The translations under genes were made by a program, and so were the position numbers. Positions 16,564-27,400 of a DNA stretch of 64,000 bases are shown one piece after another; position 1 is the first letter of the stretch; the number at the start of each line of letters is the position of its first letter. Source of the stretch: Motilimonas eburnea (GTDB taxonomy: Bacteria > Pseudomonadota > Gammaproteobacteria > Enterobacterales > CBDFNC01); the NCBI RefSeq assembly GCF_021295345.1, contig NZ_JAIMJB010000016.1, forward strand, positions 1-64,000, in the 5' to 3' direction. A model generated the notes under the pieces. That model searched no databases, was not told the DNA's origin, and saw only the letters and a list, made by a program, of their open reading frames with translations.

Positions 16564-17451
16564 TTACCGCTCAACGACGACTTCAGCCAATATCTGCGAA
16601 GTTAACTGTTTTAATGCATCTCGTGTCGCCATTGGCGCAAGGCGAGTTCGGATCTCTTCTTTTACCAACGGGTAAGCTTTAGCTGGAATCTCTGTTTGCT
16701 TAAGCACCTTAACGACGGTTAAACCGTCTTGGCTAAAATGACTTTGCCCCACTTCGGTGGCTTGCAACAGCTCGGCTAATTGCTTAGGTAATAACGACAC
16801 GCGCACTTCCGCATGCTGAAAACTCACTTGCTCAGCGTATTGATTGGCATAGGCTTGCCAATCATCCGACTCGGCAATTTTTTTGACGGTCGCGGCCAAT
16901 AATTGTTTTGAGCCGTGCTGTTGAGGCTTGGCTTTGATCAGCAAGAATTCTTTTTTCCAGTCTTGCCCAAATAAAGGTAAGTTCTCTTGGTAATACGTTT
17001 GTAAAGCTTGCTCTGAAACCGGAGTAACGGATAGATGCGCTTTTAAATAACGTTTTACCAGTAACTCTTCTTGGTATGACTTTACCGCCAATGCCAGCTC
17101 AGCTAAATCGGCCTCACTCATGGCCGCTTTCGCCTCGTTTGCCATCACCCGGCTAACGATAAGGCTATCGAGCACTTTTTTCTGTAGTTGCTCTGTTGGC
17201 TCAACTAAATCGGCACCTAACTTATTAAGCGCGTATTCAAATTCATCAACATAAATGTGCTGCCCATTGACGCTGGCAATGACCTCTTGCGCTGACGTTT
17301 GCGGCGCTGGGGTTGCCTTGGCCTGCTGCGGCGGCGCTTGCGTGTTAGCATTTTGGCCACCACAGGCCACTAACATTAAACTTAACCCTAGGGTTAAGCC
17401 AATGCTTAAACTAACACTTAGCCCTTTGTTTAGTAACCCGTTCTGCTTCAT
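16564..17451 (-). CDS. SurA/PpiC-like lipoprotein with degenerate PPIase domain
   Basis: A 295-residue lipoprotein (lipobox LMLVAC, Cys30, Gly at +2) followed by an Ala/Pro/Gln-rich linker and a SurA-N-like helical chaperone region (about 45-150, starting ASVNGQHIYVDEFEYAL). The C-terminal part aligns in position with a parvulin domain, but it lacks both the AHILI strand and the GGELGW motif, so isomerase activity is doubtful and a chaperone role is more likely. Its ATG begins one base after the stop codon of the preceding PPIase gene (TAA-G-ATG), implying translational coupling. It may act with that PPIase in the periplasm to escort the very large exported proteins of this operon; this is inferred from clustering. 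Confidence 0.75.
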   Translation of the reverse strand: MKQNGLLNKGLSVSLSIGLTLGLSLMLVACGGQNANTQAPPQQAKATPAPQTSAQEVIASVNGQHIYVDEFEYALNKLGADLVEPTEQLQKKVLDSLIVSRVMANEAKAAMSEADLAELALAVKSYQEELLVKRYLKAHLSVTPVSEQALQTYYQENLPLFGQDWKKEFLLIKAKPQQHGSKQLLAATVKKIAESDDWQAYANQYAEQVSFQHAEVRVSLLPKQLAELLQATEVGQSHFSQDGLTVVKVLKQTEIPAKAYPLVKEEIRTRLAPMATRDALKQLTSQILAEVVVER

Positions 17452-17452
17452 C

Positions 17453-18289
17453 TTACTTCACTCGCTCAATGCTAACTTCAGAGAGCAACTGCTGACGGGT
17501 TTGCTGACGAATTTGTTGCTTTAATTCGTAACTTAGCTTGCCTTTGAGCTCCTCTAATGTTGGCGTAAACGCTTGCTCCGCAGACAAAGGCGTCACAATA
17601 TGAAACCCATATTTAGTCGCGATAGGCAGAGAATATTGGCCCGTTTCCAAACTAAACGCTTGGCTTATAGATGCTTTTTCCGCTTGCTCTTTCCCGACCC
17701 AGCCTAGCTCTCCGCCTTGTTGCTTAGTGCGTTCATCTTCACTGTACTCAAGGACGATCTCGGCAAAGTCAGCCCCAGTATCAAGCTTGCTGTAAGCCTC
17801 TTCGGCTCGATTTTTTGCTTGCAATCGCTCAGCATCCGATGCCTCTTGGGGGACACGAATTAAGATATGGGCCAGCTTACGCTTGGTTTGGGTAAGCTCG
17901 TTAACGCGTTGCCCATACAATTTGGCAATGGCTTCATCGCTGACTTCATCGGCCACCGCCAGCTGTAACTGCTGACTGATTAACTGATGCTGTTGGTAGC
18001 TCGCCGCTTGTGCTTGGATCTTGTCCAGATCCACTTCACCACGGCGAATAACCGCTTGGCTTAGTGCCAACTGCTCTAAGTACTGTTGTAATGCTTGTTC
18101 TTGGGGAAGCGCTTGAACGGCACTGTTTTGAATACTCAACCAAAGCTCAAAACTGGACTGCGTCACCTCAACGTCTCCCACTTTCGCCACTACGCCTTCA
18201 TCACTGCATGCAGCAAGTGACAGGGATAATGCCAATGCCGCCATTACCTTTACTAGCTTGCCCGCTTTTCCCACTTCTGTTCTTAGCAT
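17453..18289 (-). CDS. PpiC/parvulin-type peptidyl-prolyl isomerase lipoprotein
   Basis: A 278-residue periplasm-facing lipoprotein (lipobox LSLAAC, Cys28, Ser at +2). Residues 33-130 form a SurA-N-like helical region. Residues about 138-235 are a full parvulin domain with AHILI (H141), ADFAEIV (173-179), GGELGW (192-197), the substrate-pocket region AFSLETGQYS (211-220) and the final His in GFHIV (H230). Such enzymes catalyse prolyl cis/trans isomerisation and assist folding of exported proteins. The start has GAGAG about 6 bp upstream. The gene lies 120 bp downstream of the giant gene and is followed at once by a degenerate homologue. A foldase dedicated to this locus is the likely role. 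Confidence 0.85.
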   Translation of the reverse strand: MLRTEVGKAGKLVKVMAALALSLSLAACSDEGVVAKVGDVEVTQSSFELWLSIQNSAVQALPQEQALQQYLEQLALSQAVIRRGEVDLDKIQAQAASYQQHQLISQQLQLAVADEVSDEAIAKLYGQRVNELTQTKRKLAHILIRVPQEASDAERLQAKNRAEEAYSKLDTGADFAEIVLEYSEDERTKQQGGELGWVGKEQAEKASISQAFSLETGQYSLPIATKYGFHIVTPLSAEQAFTPTLEELKGKLSYELKQQIRQQTRQQLLSEVSIERVK

Positions 18290-18329
18290 TTTTCTCTCAA
18301 ACTTCGATTACAACTTTAAAATGCCGACA

Positions 18330-18358
18330 ATTATGCCACGCACCTTTATATCAGTCAC
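18330..18358 (-). promoter_or_regulatory. Candidate sigma-70 promoter ahead of the PPIase-lipoprotein-toxin genes
   Basis: On the minus strand, GTGACT (18353-18358) is separated by exactly 17 bp from CATAAT (18330-18335), five of six matches to the -10 consensus. It lies 41 bp upstream of the first PPIase start codon, in the only sizeable gap of the locus. It would allow the downstream genes to be expressed independently of transcription through the 45-kb gene. No terminator hairpin was seen in the gap, so read-through is also possible. Confidence 0.5.
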
Positions 18359-18409
18359 ATTTATTTGACTTTTAGCTCACCCATTTCTTGCATAATTCAT
18401 GCTTTTGAA

Positions 18410-21400
18410 CTATGACCCATTCGCCACAAAGAGCGAGTCGAGCACGATGGCATCATCATTCGCCGCCGCGATAAACTCCAACCGCACCAATTGCACATCG
18501 GTGAGCTTAAGATCTAACACGCCATCTTGATTACCTGACATACAAGGCCCTTGCTGGTTATCTAACCAAACACATAAGCTGGCCGCCTCACTACCTTGTA
18601 GCTGGTAACTGACGCTCAATAGCGACACGCCTTGCTCAGTCACCGGCACAGTTAAACTTGCCATTTGCCCAGTGGACAATGGCGTGCTCACTGCGGCATA
18701 GCTGCCCTGTAAGTTCGCATTAGGCATCACTTGCAGGTTCGTTAACGTCCCCCCCGCTTGATTGAAGCCTTGACTGTCACCCGCTTCAAAATCAAACCAT
18801 TGCCCCAGCGGCGCGCTGGCTGAATCATTTGGCACCGTTTGAACCAACCACTCTTGATAATGACTAAAGCCGTCCTGATCCGTATCCGCTTGGTTGTCGG
18901 CTTGGTGCAACAAGGTGCCATAAGCGACCTCCCAGCCATCAGGTAATTTATCGCCATCGGTGTCTTTAAGCAGTGGCGAGCTCAAATACACAAACTCTTG
19001 TGCATTCGTTAAGCCATCGCCGTCAGGATCATCCAATGGGGCTGGCGTGAGGTTGGTAAAGTATTCAAGCTCCCAACCATCGACTAACTCATCGCTATCG
19101 CTATCAGGTACCGCGGGTAACGTGACCTTGTCGACCCACAGTTGACTGACACGCTGATTTGGATGGCTAAAGTGCCAAACAATATGGTTTTCACCCGCTT
19201 GGGTTGCGAAGGTCAAGAGCTCGCCTTGTGCCTTACCACACCAAGCGTTTAGCACTTCCATGCCGTTGACGGTGACCACTAAGCGATCGCTTTCATCATC
19301 ACAGCCAGTGCCGTATTCAAAACTCGCGATGTCATCGGCCGCGGCGATGAAGCGCACCGAAGCGGTACTTGAGCCAGCCTCACGGGCTGGCGCTAATACA
19401 AGCTGCTGGGCAACAAACGGTCGAGATTGCACGCTAACTTTCGCTTCACCGGCTTGGTGCCAATAGAAAGGTGTGAGTGTACCCGCTTGGAAATCGACAA
19501 TAGTCGCATCAGGATAAGAGCTATCAGAGCGCCAATCGGTCAACATCACAAACTCCAGCTTGTTACTGAAACCATCACCATCAAGATCCAGCAAGGTGTC
19601 ATCTAATTTCGGATTTAAGCCGTTGGCAACCTCAAATAGATCTGTCCAGCCATCGCCATCCGTGTCTTTATCTTGCGGGTAACTTGGACTGGTTAACACA
19701 TAAGACGCAAAATGGGTGAAGCCATCATTATCATGATCGCGATTCGCATCCGCCATCATCGGATTCGCGCCATTAGCGATTTCCCAATTATCATCCATGC
19801 CATCGTTGTCACTGTCTGACTTAGCTGGGTTGGTTAGCCATTGCAGCTCTTGCAAGTTAGTTAACCCATCACCGTCGGTGTCTTGATCTGCAGTTTGGTC
19901 TAAGTGACCAAAGTAGCGGATCTCAGCGCTGTCTAATAAGCCGTCGGCGTCGCTGTCTGCTGTGGTTGGAAGAACCAGCTCGTCGAGCGCAATCGTGCCT
20001 TTCGAATTACTCCAAGTATCGTGGAAGTTGGCTATCAACTTAATATTGGCCGCCCCTTCAGCTAGGTAGAAATACACCGGCGTCAGATCATTAGCGTAAC
20101 AGGATGTACTGGTCACATCTTGGTCATTAACCATCACTTTCACATAAAAGTGTCGGTCAACACAGTAAAGATTAAATCTGACGTAACCACCCAATGAATG
20201 GATCCAAGTTTCAGCAAACGCATTATCAGAATTACTGTTTCGGGTAGCGACAAGGCTCAGGCCATCAAACGCCTCATTGAATGACGCATGACTCCAACCA
20301 CTGAGGTTCCATTCCAGCTGGCTGTCCGATTCAAAGTCTTCTCGCATCACATTAGCTAATGGCGTCACATTTGCATCGCGATTGGCAAAGAAATGCGCCA
20401 TATAGGTTAACTCCGAGCCCGTAATATAGGTATCGGCATCCTTCACTTGGTAATCACTGCCATGCTGCATTTCCCAGACATCAGGCAAATCATCGCTGTC
20501 CAAGTCACGATCCATCGGGTACTGACATGTCATATCAGTGGCACACGCCTCAAAGCTGTTTACCCCATCGATTTGTTCAGACTGTGAGTTCATCGTTGGA
20601 TCAAGCCCTACTTTGATTTCCCAATCATCGGTTAAGCCGTCACCGTCAGTATCGGCCTTAGCGTAATGAGTACGATTTTGGCTTTCCTGTAAGTTAGTCA
20701 AACCGTCATTATCAAGGTCGTCCTCAGCCAACAGAGACAAGTCCCCCCTCATGGCGTATTCCCAGCTATCACTTAAACCATCGTTATCACTGTCAATTTC
20801 ACCTGTGGTCACTATGTTATCTAGGTACAGATTGGCATCGCTAGGCGCGCTCCAGTTTAGTTCAATGCGGTTTTTACCTGCCTCTACAGGGATCATGACC
20901 GATTGCGCCGATAGCCCTTCAAGCTCGTCGAATGTCATCACGCGTACCGTCTTATTGTTAAGCTCCACCCTTAAAGTGAAACTGGCCTCGACTGATGCTG
21001 ATTCAACTAAATAATCAAAGCTAACAAAGCCTGCTTGTTCAAAGTGCCAGTATGTTCTTAGCCAGCCAGATCCCGGTTGAGAAACTTTTAAGTGGTATTG
21101 ACCACCAATCGCACTCTCAGGCACAACCTGAAACTTGTCCAAACTAGTATGGGTGACTTCCCGACCTATATACAACGCACCGAAATCGCCTTGCTCAAAA
21201 TCAATCACATTGACTTGGGGCACATCATTCGGGTTTTGTCTGTCGGTTTTTGCCAAATATTCTTTGGCATCACTAAAGGCATCACCGTCGGTGTCTTCAA
21301 GGTTAGCGTTTTGATAGTCATAACCCCAATCCCGCTCTATGGCATCAGGAATACCATCGCTATCGGTATCAAGGTGCAAAGCTAGCTCACAAGTGAGATC

Positions 21401-24400
21401 CGCCACACACGTAGCAAGCGCACTTTGGCCACTGCTATCAAGGAGGCGATCAGCATCGGCCTCCAGCGGTTGTAAGCCAGCCTCAATCTCCCATCCATCA
21501 AGTAGGCCATCACGGTCACTGTCGATTTCCGTCGGGTCGGTTGCATGCTGCCATTCCATTCGATCCGTTAAACCGTCAGCATCTGTATCCACGCTTAAGT
21601 CATGATCTAATGTTTGGAAGTATTGCTGCTCCCAGCTATCTGCCACGCCATCATTATCCTCATCAATAAATGAAGGGAGTAACAGATTATCTAGCCAAAC
21701 TTGCGCCGAGTTACCAGAGCCATATAAAGGAGTCATGCCTACTTCAAGTTCATGCCAACCAGTGTCCACGGAGCGACTGTAGCTTCGATAGCCAGATCCT
21801 GAGTAATAAGCACAGCGATAAGAACTGCCAGATCCATCTACTTTTACGGTTACATAACCGTCGTTATAGCGTGAGCTGGTGTATTTACAGCGCATTTTTA
21901 TCGGCACTTCTACCCGGCCTTTATCAGCATAGAATCTCACCTTAGCCGTCGGCCTAGCGTCAGCATTAGGTAAGTAAATACGATTACTGTATTGCCCTGA
22001 TTGCGGGTTTTCAGCCACGCGATGGGATACCGCATTATGCGTCAGTTGCCAATTCAGCGGCTGAGTTTGCTCAAAGGAAATACGATCGTTTACCACCTCA
22101 GGCGTTGAGCTTGGATCCAGCGGGTCACTGCCTGCCTCATATTCTGCACGATTCTGGTAGCCATCATTGTCGGCATCTTGGTACGCATCTGATACCAATG
22201 GATCAAGCCCATAATCGAGCTCCCAAACCGAAGGTATACCGTCGCTATCCGCATCTCCGGTTAACGCACATTGAGCATCGTTGTAGCAATCAAAGATGTC
22301 AGCATAACCATTGCCATCAAGGTCTAAATCGGCATCACGGCTTTGCAGATCACGTTGATGCTGATATTCCCATTGATCCCTTAAGCCATCACCATCGCTA
22401 TCAATCATAAATGGGTTAGAGCCTAATTGCGCTTCAAGATAATCAGATAGCCCATCTTCATCTTGGTCATTCAGCTCAGAAATTTCTGACTCAAGATCGT
22501 TGAAGTAACGGTATTCCCAACCATCGAGAATGCCGTCATGGTCATGATCGGGGATGGCCGGAATGAATAAGTCATCAATCACGGCCCTAAACTGATAGTA
22601 GTCATAGCTAAAGAGTGATATTTCTAGCCTCACCTTCCCTTCAGGTAGTGAAATAACAGGTTCACGCGCATATTGGCCTAAACTATTTCGCGAGTTATTA
22701 CACATAAACTCCGTTCGAACTCCATTAACGAGCATACGAACTTGAGCCATGTTATCGCAAAATTCACTATTAACGATCTCACCCGATTTTTTCCCTTGGA
22801 ACCCGAGCTTAAATCTTAGGTCACCACCATTACTATAAAATTCGGTATAGAAAGTGCGTGGTTGGAATGAACTCAAGGCAAGTCCACCCTGTCCTAACTC
22901 GGTTTCCATGATAGGCGCAGAGGATGAATCACCGTAATGGTACCAATAGAAGGTATCGAGTTCCCCTTGCTCAAATCTCAGCAAGGTACCAGCAAGCTCA
23001 GGAATCGACGTCGCATCTTGGGTATCACTGCCAAGCGCCAATTCGGCTTTATCACTAAAGCCATCATTGTCTTTATCCGTTAACCGCTCGAGCGCTAACC
23101 TTGGCTCTAGCCCCTCTGCGACCTCCAAGCCATCATTGACCCCATCGCTATCCGTATCTGGATTAAGTGGGTTTGTCAGCGCTTGGTACTCGGCCAAGTT
23201 ACTTAGGCCGTCATTATCGCTGTCGGTATAACCGTTCACCGCACCCGCAAGATGATCAAAGAAGGCATATTCCCAGCTATCGCTAACACCGTCTCCGTCT
23301 TCATCTGCACTGGCAGGAAGTGAAATATTATCAACAGCCACGCTTGGTCCACCAAGCTGTTGCAGCTCGGTCATAGGTAAACCATGGTATGAATAACGGA
23401 ACTTCCAGGTTAGCTTATGACGCCCTGGCGATATCGGGAAGGTCACTTGCTCATTAAAGTTGCCTCGTTGCCAAACCCCATTTTCTACGGGTTGATCATC
23501 AATCAAGAACTCAATGTAGAGGTAGTAGTTATTCACTGACTCTGCCCTTAGGTCAAAGCCCACATAACCGCCCTTACTGTCGATATATAGACTTGTTTGC
23601 TGCTCAGACTCATAGCCCGACATAAAGCCTGGTTTTAACGCAAAAGAGCCGTCAACGGTATTTTCACTGGCAATGGTCGCCAACCCTTGGCCTTCACTGA
23701 TAAAGCTAAAGCCTTGAGACGTCCCATCGTTAAAGTCGATCAGAGTTTGTTGCGGTACGCTGGCCGTATCCAGTGGGGACGTGTTGGCGTAGATTTCAAT
23801 GATATCTAGGTATCCGTCACCATCACTGTCTAAGCCAGCATTACTTAAGCTTGCATCGAGACCAAAGATGATCTCTTGAATATCACTGATCTTGTCACCA
23901 TCGGTGTCTAACGCTGAGTCGATGTAACATTGCTCTGCAATACAAGCTTGGTAATAAGTTTGACCATCTTGATCCGGATCCATTAAGCCATCGGCTAACA
24001 TCGCGTTAGCGCCATTGTTAATTTCCCAAAGATCAGGCATGCCATCGCCATCGGTATCAGCACTTAATGGGTTGGTGCCTAGCTCATGCTCCTGTTCGTT
24101 GTTGAGGCCATCATTATCCGAATCTTCATTGGCGGCGACGATGCCCAAAGCATCAAAGTAGCGATACTCCCAGCCGTCGATAAAACCATTTCCATCGGAA
24201 TCTGGGGTCGCAGCAATAAACAGATCATCAATACGCTCAATATAATCATAAGATGAAGAGCCACGCGATACCGCCCAGCGTAACTTATTGCGCCCTTGCG
24301 CTAACGTAAAGACCTCAAATTGTTCATTGCTATTACAGCCAGTTCGCTTGTTAACACCGTTAATCGTGAACGTAAAGTTACCCGAGTCACAACTTGCATG

Positions 24401-27400
24401 GCGATTAAAGGCCACTACCGCATTGTCAGTGGTGACATTGACTTCGGTTTCAAACCACACCACTTGCGCAATGTGTCTTAGTTGCTCCGATTCCAGCGCA
24501 TGGACACCCGATACACTGTCATTCGTTTGCTGGCGACTAAAGCGCATTGGCTGCGACGTAAACCAAGCAAAATGAGCCAAACCTTGTTGCTCAAAGTCTT
24601 GCATGATCCCAACAGGCACACTGTCTTTATCATTAGCAAAGCTACCCGCTAACACTTCAAAGCGGTTGCGATAGCCATCACCATCATAATCATCAATGGC
24701 ATCACGGGTTGCCGGCTTGGTACCGTACTGCACTTCAGCCACATCTGTCATGCCGTCATTATCCATATCGCGTTGCGTTGGATAGCCCGGTGTCACTAAG
24801 ATATATTCAGCTAAGTTCTGTAGCCCATCGCCATCAATATCCCCATTGCGATCGTCATAATTTACTCTCAAACCTTGGTTCGCTTCCCACACGTCGGTCA
24901 TGTAGTCGCCATCAAAGTCTCGTGTCGTGCTATAGCTTGGTGTGGCTAGAATATAGACTTTAAGCGGATCGCTGATGCCATTACAGCCCCCATTAGGGGT
25001 ATAGCTATCAAGCGGATCACAATCTCGCGCGATTTCCCATAAGTCAGGCAATATATCGCCATCTGAGTCACGTTGTGGATCGTAGTCTGGGGTCGCCAAT
25101 ACATAGGCAACAAAGTTATCCATTGTCGCCCCAGGTATACGATCAGAGTTGTCGTATCTGAGGGGATCACTGCCGTAATTCGCTTCAAAGACATCCGGAA
25201 TTAAATCGCCGTCTGAGTCCAACGTCGGGTCGTAATCCTGACGCGATAAGATGTACTCACTGAAGTTGGTTTTCCCATCCAGATCGATGTCAGATCGACT
25301 GTCATGAACAAGTGGATCAAGACCGGCTTGAACTTCATACACATCAGGCATGCCATCATTATCGCTATCACGCTCCTGCGGATAATCAGGGGTAAACAAG
25401 ATGTATTCAGCAAAGTTATTGATGGCATCATCATCAATGTCCCCTGCCGCATCGTTTTCAAGTGGGTTCAACCCAACCGCAACCTCATAGACATCCGGCA
25501 TACCGTCACCATCTGTATCTTTATCAACAGGGTAATCGGGTACCGACAAGACGTATTCTGAAAAGTTGTTTAGGCCGTTATCATCAAGGTCTAACAAAGC
25601 ATCGTTAACCAGTGGATTCAAGCCCTGCGCCATTTCATAAAGATCTGGCATGCCATCTTCATCGAAATCGCGATCAGCTGGATAATTCGTTGCCTGCGCT
25701 AAGTATTCACTGAAGTTATTGACACCATCTTGGTCGACATCGCCATCAGCATCAGGAATTAATGGATCGGTGCCATGCTGCAATTCAAATCCATCCGTCA
25801 TGCCATCAAGATCCGTGTCATCACTGTTTGGATCTAAGCCATGCTGCGCTTCGATAACATCTGACAACCCATCCATATCTAAGTCAGCTTGATCAGAGAC
25901 CACTGCATTCAGGGTATTGAAATAAGTCAGCTCCCAACTATCGATGAGGCCATCGCCATCGGTATCCAACTGAGTTGGTAAACGCAACTGATCGATCCAA
26001 GCCGTGTCTGAGCCAGAGTTAACACTGCCATCTTTCACGTACTCAAAGCGTAATTGGGTGTCCCCTTCCGCTAAGGTCCAAGCGATTTGACGGAAGCTTA
26101 ACGAGCCACTCCAACTGCCCATCAGCTCATCGTTGATATAGACATTGAAGTAGTCAAAGTTGGCTTCTGAGCTCAACGCAAAGGCCATGGTCATGGTGCC
26201 GCCTAAGCTGTAGAAACGCGTGCTCACGACAGATTTCTGATTATGAGTGATGGTGCCTGCACGCATAGATGAGCTTGCAAGCAAGCCTTGTTGCTCATCG
26301 GCATGCCAAGGTTGCTCACCGCCTTGCTGCCAAATCAATGGCGTAAACTGGCCAGCGTTGAAATCAAGGTACAGTCCGGTTGGCACACTTGCAGCGTCAG
26401 CCACATCTGTATTGAAGGTATATTCTTCAAACGTTGTTGCCCCATCACCATCACGATCGAGCACGGCATCTGCTGGGTCGCGTGGATCGTAACCCTGCTG
26501 CGCTTCCCAGATATCAGCAATGCCGTCACCATCGCTGTCGCGCGTAGGATCATAATCCGTTTGCGCCAGTACGTACTCGGCATAGTTGCTGATGCCGTCG
26601 CCGTCACTGTCTGCTGACACATCATTACTTAATGGATCGCTGCCATGAGCGGCTTCCCACACGTCCACCATGCCATCACCATCAACATCTTTGGTTACGT
26701 CATAGTTTGGCGTTTGATGGATGAAATCGACAAAATCATCTATGCCGTTTTGGTCTACATCATCACGGCGTGAGTTAGACAAAGGATCATTGCCGCGCAA
26801 GGCCTCCCATAAATCGGTCATGCCATCGCCATCGGTGTCTCTGTCAGCATCATAATCTGGCAATTGCAGAATATAATCAGCAAAGTTAGTGCGGCCATTA
26901 CCGTCAAAGTCTAACTTGGCATCATTGACCAACGGATTTGAGCCATGCTGCGCTTCCCATACATCAGGAAGACGGTCGTTATCACTATCTAACTCGGGAT
27001 CATAATTTGGCGTCGCCAGAATATAAGCCGAGAAATTAATTTGGCCATCACCATCAAGATCCGCCTTCGCATCGTTAATAAGCGGATCGCTGCCGTAGCT
27101 CACTTCCCAACCGTCTAGCATTTTATCTTGGTCTGTATCGCTATTATTTGGATCAGTGAGTGCCAAGCCTTCTTCGTAGTCTCCTAAACCATCGCTATCG
27201 AGATCACTGAGGTTATCAATATTGGCATTAAGGCCAGCGAAATATTTCATTTCCCAAGCATCAATCAAGCCATCTTGATCCGAATCAGGCTGACCCGAGA
27301 CAAACAAGTTATCAATACTGATTCGACTTGCGCTCCAGCTATGTTTAACGGCTTCAATTCGAAGCTCACTAAACTTAGCTTCAGTCCTTGCTGTCAACAG

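Noticed and set aside
18290-18409. Rho-independent terminator between the giant gene and the PPIase genes
   Set aside because: No GC-rich stem followed by a T-tract could be found on the minus strand in this 120-bp gap.
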